In this document: positions 60,325 to 64,000 of the stretch, piece by piece
Layout of the letters: the number at the start of each line of letters is the position of its first letter
Numbering within the stretch: the first letter of the stretch is position 1
Origin: Haloarcula ordinaria
Lineage (GTDB): Archaea > Halobacteriota > Halobacteria > Halobacteriales > Haloarculaceae
Direction of reading: 5' to 3'
Length of the DNA stretch: 64,000 nt
Assembly (NCBI RefSeq): GCF_029338275.1
Contig: NZ_CP119789.1
Location: forward strand, 2,666,001 to 2,730,000
Program-made: the position numbers and the translations under genes
The notes under the pieces: generated by a model
The model's database searches: none
Seen by the model: only the letters and a program-made list of their open reading frames with translations
What the model was told of the DNA's origin: nothing

Positions 60325-61869
60325 TCATAATTTTTCGGCTCCCATGCCCAAGATATCGACTTCCTCGCCACTGCCCGCCGCTTCGAGCTTTTCTTCCTCC
60401 GATAGTTCTTGGGCCCCGGCCAGATGGACGAGCGGAGCGTCCAGCGCCGTCGCGCTCAGCCGGATGTCATCGCTGCCGTCGTCGTCATCGTCGTCGTCCC
60501 CCTGTTCACCGAGGACTTTCACGTTCACGGCGTTGAGTCCTTTCCGCCCCTCGTCGGTCTGGAATGCTTGCGATGCCATCTGCTCGATCAGTTCTGCTTT
60601 ATTCATCTCGGTGCTCTCTACCAGAGTGCTACCGACCAACGAGCCCAATCGGCTCCGGTCGCGGGCGAACTGCTCGACGATACGGTCCCCGTACTCGTCG
60701 CTCTCGATATCATCCGGGGTGACGCTCGCGACCTCGGTCGGACCCTCGTCGAACAGGAGCGTCACCGACTCCTCGAAGAGTGCGCCCTCGTCGAGTATCC
60801 ACCCGCCGGCCAAGATGATCTGATCGTCGTGGATGACCCGCCGGACGTAGAACAGCCCGGGCAACGCCGTCGGTGCATCCACCGGCGTCACGGCCACGGG
60901 ACAGACCAGCGTCTGCGAGCCTGATCCGCCGTTGTCGTATTCGACGTTGTCGCCCGGCATCACCATATCTCTGTCCTCGCCGAGGATGATTTCGCCTGTG
61001 CCGTCGGTCGTGAGGAAGACGCGTGTTCCAATGATGCCAGCCGATATCGGCGCACCACTGACGACAGCGCCCCCCTCCATTCCGTGGCCGACGATGCCCC
61101 GGCCTGCGGTGCGGTAGGTGTCCAGTTCCGCCGAGAGGATGTTCTGACAGGCGATGTCCTCGTGGAGCGACACGGAGCCGGCGGTCCGAATACAGCCGTC
61201 GTCGTCGTACTCGATTCCCTGGCTCCCGTACTGGTCGTGGAACGGTGCGCGGACACCGTCCGGTTCGCGTGAGGGGGCGAAGTACGCGAGCACCCGATCC
61301 AGTGTGAGTTGCTCGGCCAGCGAGCCACGGTCACCCGGAAGCTTCGCGTCGGGCAGACAGACGACGAACCGCTCTCCGATAGTCGGCTCGTCCTCCAGAT
61401 ACTCCCTGAGAGCGTCGTCATCCGCGGTCTCAGTATCCGTATCGTTGCCGGCACTCTGAGTCGGTGGTCGTGGTTTGCCCGCAATGGCCCCACAGCATAT
61501 TGCTTGCGCCTGCTGTTGCCCGCTCGTTGACCAGCCTTCGAGGTCGATCTCACGGGAGTCAGCCCGGACCGTGGCCGGCACCGCCCGAACCTCGGTAGTA
61601 CCAGCGACAGAGAACTCCAGCCCGTCACCGTCGCTGTCAGGGTCCTGATTCGACGGCGCTTGCCCGGGGTAGAACGCCGCCGGGGCGGAGGCCGTCGTCC
61701 CGACCAGCTGCTGGGCACCGCGGTCGATGAGTCCGTCGACGGCGGAACACCCCGCGAGCCCACCGAGTACGGCCGCTCCGCCGGCAGCGAGCATCGTTCG
61801 CCTCGTGATTCCCCACTCGGAGGGGCTCTGCTCGGTACGGCTTCTCGTCTCGTTCGAGTTGCTATCCAT
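60325..61869 (-). CDS. Large Tat lipoprotein of unknown function
   Basis: The 514-residue protein has a twin-arginine signal with lipobox (ITRRTMLAAGGAAVLGGLAGC, split near Cys41), so it is predicted to be exported folded and lipid-anchored. The mature part shows ICCGAIAGK near residue 125, GRGIVGHGMEGGAVVSGAPISAG in the middle and a poly-Asp linker of seven D before the last 55 residues. No catalytic motif is recognised. The upstream 61870-61920 is very AT-rich and should hold the promoter. It appears haloarchaeal and surface-exposed. Confidence 0.75.
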   Translation of the reverse strand: MDSNSNETRSRTEQSPSEWGITRRTMLAAGGAAVLGGLAGCSAVDGLIDRGAQQLVGTTASAPAAFYPGQAPSNQDPDSDGDGLEFSVAGTTEVRAVPATVRADSREIDLEGWSTSGQQQAQAICCGAIAGKPRPPTQSAGNDTDTETADDDALREYLEDEPTIGERFVVCLPDAKLPGDRGSLAEQLTLDRVLAYFAPSREPDGVRAPFHDQYGSQGIEYDDDGCIRTAGSVSLHEDIACQNILSAELDTYRTAGRGIVGHGMEGGAVVSGAPISAGIIGTRVFLTTDGTGEIILGEDRDMVMPGDNVEYDNGGSGSQTLVCPVAVTPVDAPTALPGLFYVRRVIHDDQIILAGGWILDEGALFEESVTLLFDEGPTEVASVTPDDIESDEYGDRIVEQFARDRSRLGSLVGSTLVESTEMNKAELIEQMASQAFQTDEGRKGLNAVNVKVLGEQGDDDDDDDGSDDIRLSATALDAPLVHLAGAQELSEEEKLEAAGSGEEVDILGMGAEKL

Positions 61870-62005
61870 ATCTAAACTACAAACGTTCTTTAAGCATATA
61901 AATTAGATTATAAATAGTCATCAAATTTGTGCACGCGGTTCCTGTTCCAGATCCATTGCCTGTGCCCGGGATCGACAATGAACGGAGTTCGGTCTGAACC
62001 AGCTC

Positions 62006-62035
62006 TCTGCGAGATACGCGCGTTGTATTCACCAC
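62006..62035 (+). repeat. Dispersed 30-base repeat, copy 2
   Basis: TCTGCGAGATACGCGCGTTG begins this copy and TATTCACCAC ends it. It shares most bases with copy 4, including the TATTCACCAC end. Confidence 0.65.
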
Positions 62036-62071
62036 GCTCGCGGATACCTACTCAGATGCTGTCAGGAGCTT

Positions 62072-62101
62072 CGTGCGAGATATAGAGGTTGAGTTCAGCA
62101 A
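62072..62101 (+). repeat. Dispersed 30-base repeat, copy 3
   Basis: CGTGCGAGATATAGAGGTTG begins this copy and AGTTCAGCAA ends it. CTGTCAGGA precedes it by seven bases, similar to copy 1. Confidence 0.6.
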
Positions 62102-62156
62102 TAGGGTTGAATCTATTCAGGAGTGTCCCGTTGAACCAGCCGTGAGTTACGTTGAC

Positions 62157-62426
62157 TTAGCGGTGTGATTCGACTGTGATGACTGGATAGCCCATTTCGT
62201 CGGCAATGATAGTAACAGTGGTCGTATCGGCTTCAAACTGAAGTGTCATCTTCAGCTGGTGGTTTTGGAAAAGCCGGTCGAGCGCATCTGTGTCAATATC
62301 TTCACTGATAAGCCATTTTTGTTCAATCGCATCCTCTTCGTGAGCCTCTGCTACCGCTGTTACGACAGCTGTGCTTAGCTCTTCGCCCTCAGCTGGCTCA
62401 TAGTGGAAACTCTGTTCATTACCCAT
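62157..62426 (-). CDS. HalOD1 output-domain protein
   Basis: The 89-residue protein is a stand-alone HalOD1 domain. It has FHYEPAEGEELSTAVVTAVAEA at the start, then the strand-turn segment with LDRLFQ, and ends VTIIADEMGYPVITVESHR. HalOD1 is a haloarchaeal output domain often attached to receiver or sensor proteins, with unknown target. The ATG at 62426 (MGNEQSF) is preferred over one seven codons earlier. A DUF7511-like gene is 280 bases away, divergent. Confidence 0.82.
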   Translation of the reverse strand: MGNEQSFHYEPAEGEELSTAVVTAVAEAHEEDAIEQKWLISEDIDTDALDRLFQNHQLKMTLQFEADTTTVTIIADEMGYPVITVESHR

Positions 62427-62706
62427 ACACGGTGGTAGAATTGACAACTAAAAATGATTAGTACAACTATGTATGTTGGTAGTCACCTCATCGACCAGTC
62501 CATGAATCTGGAGAGCACAATTTTGGTGTTGAGTCCGAGGAATTGGGTAAAATCGGTCAGGTATGTAACGTTTACCCGTATATGGCTGAGAATACCACAC
62601 TCACCTGGTAGATTGGCTTATGCAGGACAGTGTAGTATATAGGGTGTGCAGCGACCATCAAACGTCCCCACGGATGCTGCTTTCCTCGAAATCACCCCAT
62701 CTTAAT

Positions 62707-62883
62707 ATGACTGACCACTGTGAACGCCCTGAAGGGCCCGAACTGAATATCATTCTGCTTGATGAACAAGCCCCGGTCTCCACGTATATCCTCTGCCCGG
62801 TAGACCCGACCGACAAAGAAATAAAAACAACATGGATCCGGTTCAAGGAGAGTGATAGCACCCCGCTGTCGGAAAACCGGTGA
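62707..62883 (+). CDS. DUF7511-like small protein
   Basis: The 58-residue protein begins MTDHCERPEGPELNIILLDE and contains YILCPVDPTDKEIKTTWIRF, which resembles the core of the haloarchaeal DUF7511 domain (a short beta-rich module with a TTW motif). These small proteins are often found next to HalOD1 proteins, as here. The ATG at 62707 follows a short AT-rich stretch. Function is unknown and the family call is from memory. Confidence 0.6.
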   Translation: MTDHCERPEGPELNIILLDEQAPVSTYILCPVDPTDKEIKTTWIRFKESDSTPLSENR

Positions 62884-63353
62884 GCAACTCGATAAGCGAT
62901 CACTCTGCGTCCCCAATTCAGAACGTAATTCGTTCAGATTCAGAGAAGGGGTTCCGGTCAATATGTCCTCTCAATACTCTGTACTGCCCGACTTAAGCCA
63001 CCACTTTCTGGCAAAGATTCCATGCGAGATATGCGCGCTGTATTCACCACAGCCTCAACAATCTTTCAGTAAATGAGAGTTTAGACAGGGCAAACCCCTT
63101 CGTTTCGAGTGCTTCACCTGGAATCTGCGGCTGCAGAGCGGGGCTGTGTGTATTTTTGGCCCAATGTCTCCTTAGAGACACCCCCAAGGCGGTGCGTCCC
63201 ACTGACCGGGAACGAGAATCGGCAAGATAACCACTAAGACAAAAGACACGTTCTGAAAACACTCCATCCGAAACCAGGGGTACGTCTCACGGACGCACAA
63301 CGGTACTTAAAGAACCCTACCGAGAACCAGTGTTGCCACTCACCTGCCGGGCG
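62884..63353. other. Gap with one repeat copy and no supported gene
   Basis: A few short frames on both strands lack plausible starts or composition. Repeat copy 4 is at 63021-63050. The segment is less GC-rich than the metabolic part of the window and may be the remains of mobile DNA. Confidence 0.45.
63021..63050 (+). repeat. Dispersed 30-base repeat, copy 4
   Basis: CATGCGAGATATGCGCGCTG begins this copy and TATTCACCAC ends it. It is most like copy 2, about 1 kb away. Confidence 0.65.
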
Positions 63354-64000
63354 TTACGGTGGGGTCACACGGAACGACGTCCTACCACTGAGATACGTGT
63401 CGGCCTCCAGGAGCCCGCCGTCGAGTGCCTTCGGATGGCGGCCGTCAGTTTCCCAGGCCTCGTACATCTCGGCGATCGCCTGCTCGGGCGATGGTCGGTC
63501 GTCGTTCATCGTCGAGAGCAGCGTGTCGAGACGAACGCGAACCTGGCCTCCATCGTGCTCTGGCCAGTCGATATCGGCGCCGTACCTCGCCATCCACTTA
63601 TCGAATGCACTGCTGGCTGACTGCCGAAGGTCCATGCTCACGAGTTCAGCCGCGCGGTCGGCAGCAGACTCGATAGCGTGTTCGACGGACTGGACGATTC
63701 CGCGGACTTCCTTGCGCAGTGCTTCACTTACGAACTGGACGTGGCCGTTGTCCGATTCGAGAACGCCGTCCATCCGCTGCAGCACGCGATACACGGTTGA
63801 GAGCGACGTATCAGTCGCGTCAGCGACGTCCTCGACATGCTGACCGCCGTCGGTCGCGACGACCTCGGCGATCTCCTGGCCGGCCGGCGTCATGTCGCGC
63901 AGACACGTCATCAGGAGATGCTCCTGGTTGGCTTCAAGTTTCGGCAGTGGGTCAGCATGAATCGCAACCGACTCCTCTGCGGGCGCTGCGTCGAAGTGGT
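63354..64000 (-). CDS. DUF7845-like protein, 3' part only
   Basis: The reading frame is open across the right window edge, so only the last 215 residues are seen; the ATG at 63911 is internal. The visible part has a winged helix-turn-helix (VEDVADATDTSLSTVYRVLQRMDGVL) and a mixed C-terminal region with KWMARYGADIDWPEHD. I recall such proteins as DUF7845, common in accessory haloarchaeal regions and probably DNA-binding. It may belong to an integrated element that continues beyond the window. Confidence 0.7.
   Translation of the reverse strand, partial: HFDAAPAEESVAIHADPLPKLEANQEHLLMTCLRDMTPAGQEIAEVVATDGGQHVEDVADATDTSLSTVYRVLQRMDGVLESDNGHVQFVSEALRKEVRGIVQSVEHAIESAADRAAELVSMDLRQSASSAFDKWMARYGADIDWPEHDGGQVRVRLDTLLSTMNDDRPSPEQAIAEMYEAWETDGRHPKALDGGLLEADTYLSGRTSFRVTPP

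Larger units (their letters stand above)
61870..62156. other. Gap with two repeat copies and no gene
   Basis: The first 50 bases are AT-rich and look like promoter DNA for the lipoprotein gene (TTATAAATAG on the plus strand at about 61909-61918). Beyond this I see only repeat copies 2 and 3. Confidence 0.5.

Noticed and set aside
62692..62961. Minus-strand frame opposite the DUF7511-like gene
   Set aside because: The plus-strand frame has the DUF7511-like TTW segment; the minus frame has no motif.
63044..63262. 72-codon minus-strand frame
   Set aside because: No motif, odd composition and an overlap with a repeat copy.

Overview
The window is from a haloarchaeon, probably a member of Halobacteria close to Haloarcula. 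The DNA is GC-rich, the proteins are strongly acidic, promoters look archaeal (TATA boxes about 25-30 bases from start codons, many almost leaderless), and many proteins belong to haloarchaea-only families. Diagnostic genes include diphthine synthase, archaeosortase A, a PGF-CTERM S-layer glycoprotein, the uL11/uL1/uL10/P1 ribosomal cluster, PorAB, an archaeal DRG GTPase and HalOD1. Family names were recalled from the sequences, not searched.

Layout. 0-1.8 kb: heme-copper oxidase subunit III and two small haloarchaeal proteins, then tRNA-Thr(CGT). 2-9.6 kb: trm5 and dphB (divergent), then artA directly downstream of its likely main substrate, the S-layer glycoprotein gene, which has a long leader and two identical TATA boxes; then a two-domain glyoxalase-like protein, a nested inverted-repeat element and a membrane protein. 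9.6-13.9 kb: DRG GTPase, a VNG_1110C-type protein, rpl11 and the rpl1-rpl10-rpl12 operon. 14-25 kb: a TctA-like permease, CorA with a coupled 55-aa membrane protein, lipoproteins, cysS, cbiX with its DR2241 partner, a Trm112-like protein, and purA divergent from a winged-helix gene across an 18-bp palindrome. 25-33.5 kb: a large coiled-coil/low-complexity protein and an oxidase neighbourhood (DUF7541, DUF6684, subunit I, DUF7520 and a 30-aa membrane peptide), interrupted by an AhpD-like gene and an AT-richer segment with a secreted EEPT-repeat protein.

33.5-54.3 kb is mainly metabolic: methylmalonyl-CoA mutase large subunit, CBS/ParB-like and TrkA-N/DHH proteins, lrpA1-porBA, a DICT protein, a metallo-beta-lactamase-fold lactonase-like enzyme, acyl-CoA dehydrogenase and ligase, CheC, an O-methyltransferase, MscS, BtpA, a redoxin, an MFS transporter and an Lrp-aminotransferase pair. 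54.4-58.9 kb holds a pilB3-pilC3-type pilus motor pair. 59-64 kb is more accessory: a Cys-rich Tat protein with a collagen-like tail, a large Tat lipoprotein, HalOD1 and DUF7511 proteins, four copies of a degenerate 30-bp repeat, and the 3' part of a DUF7845-type gene running off the end.

The strongest themes are cell surface biogenesis (S-layer, its sortase, a second secreted protein sharing a module with the S-layer protein, pilus motor, several Tat or lipoproteins) and aerobic energy metabolism (oxidase subunits, PorAB, acyl-CoA metabolism). I did not find a convincing new multi-gene defence or mobile system. The best leads are the csg-artA arrangement, the EEPT-repeat surface protein, the nested inverted repeat near 8.9 kb, and the repeats and orphan exported proteins after 59 kb.
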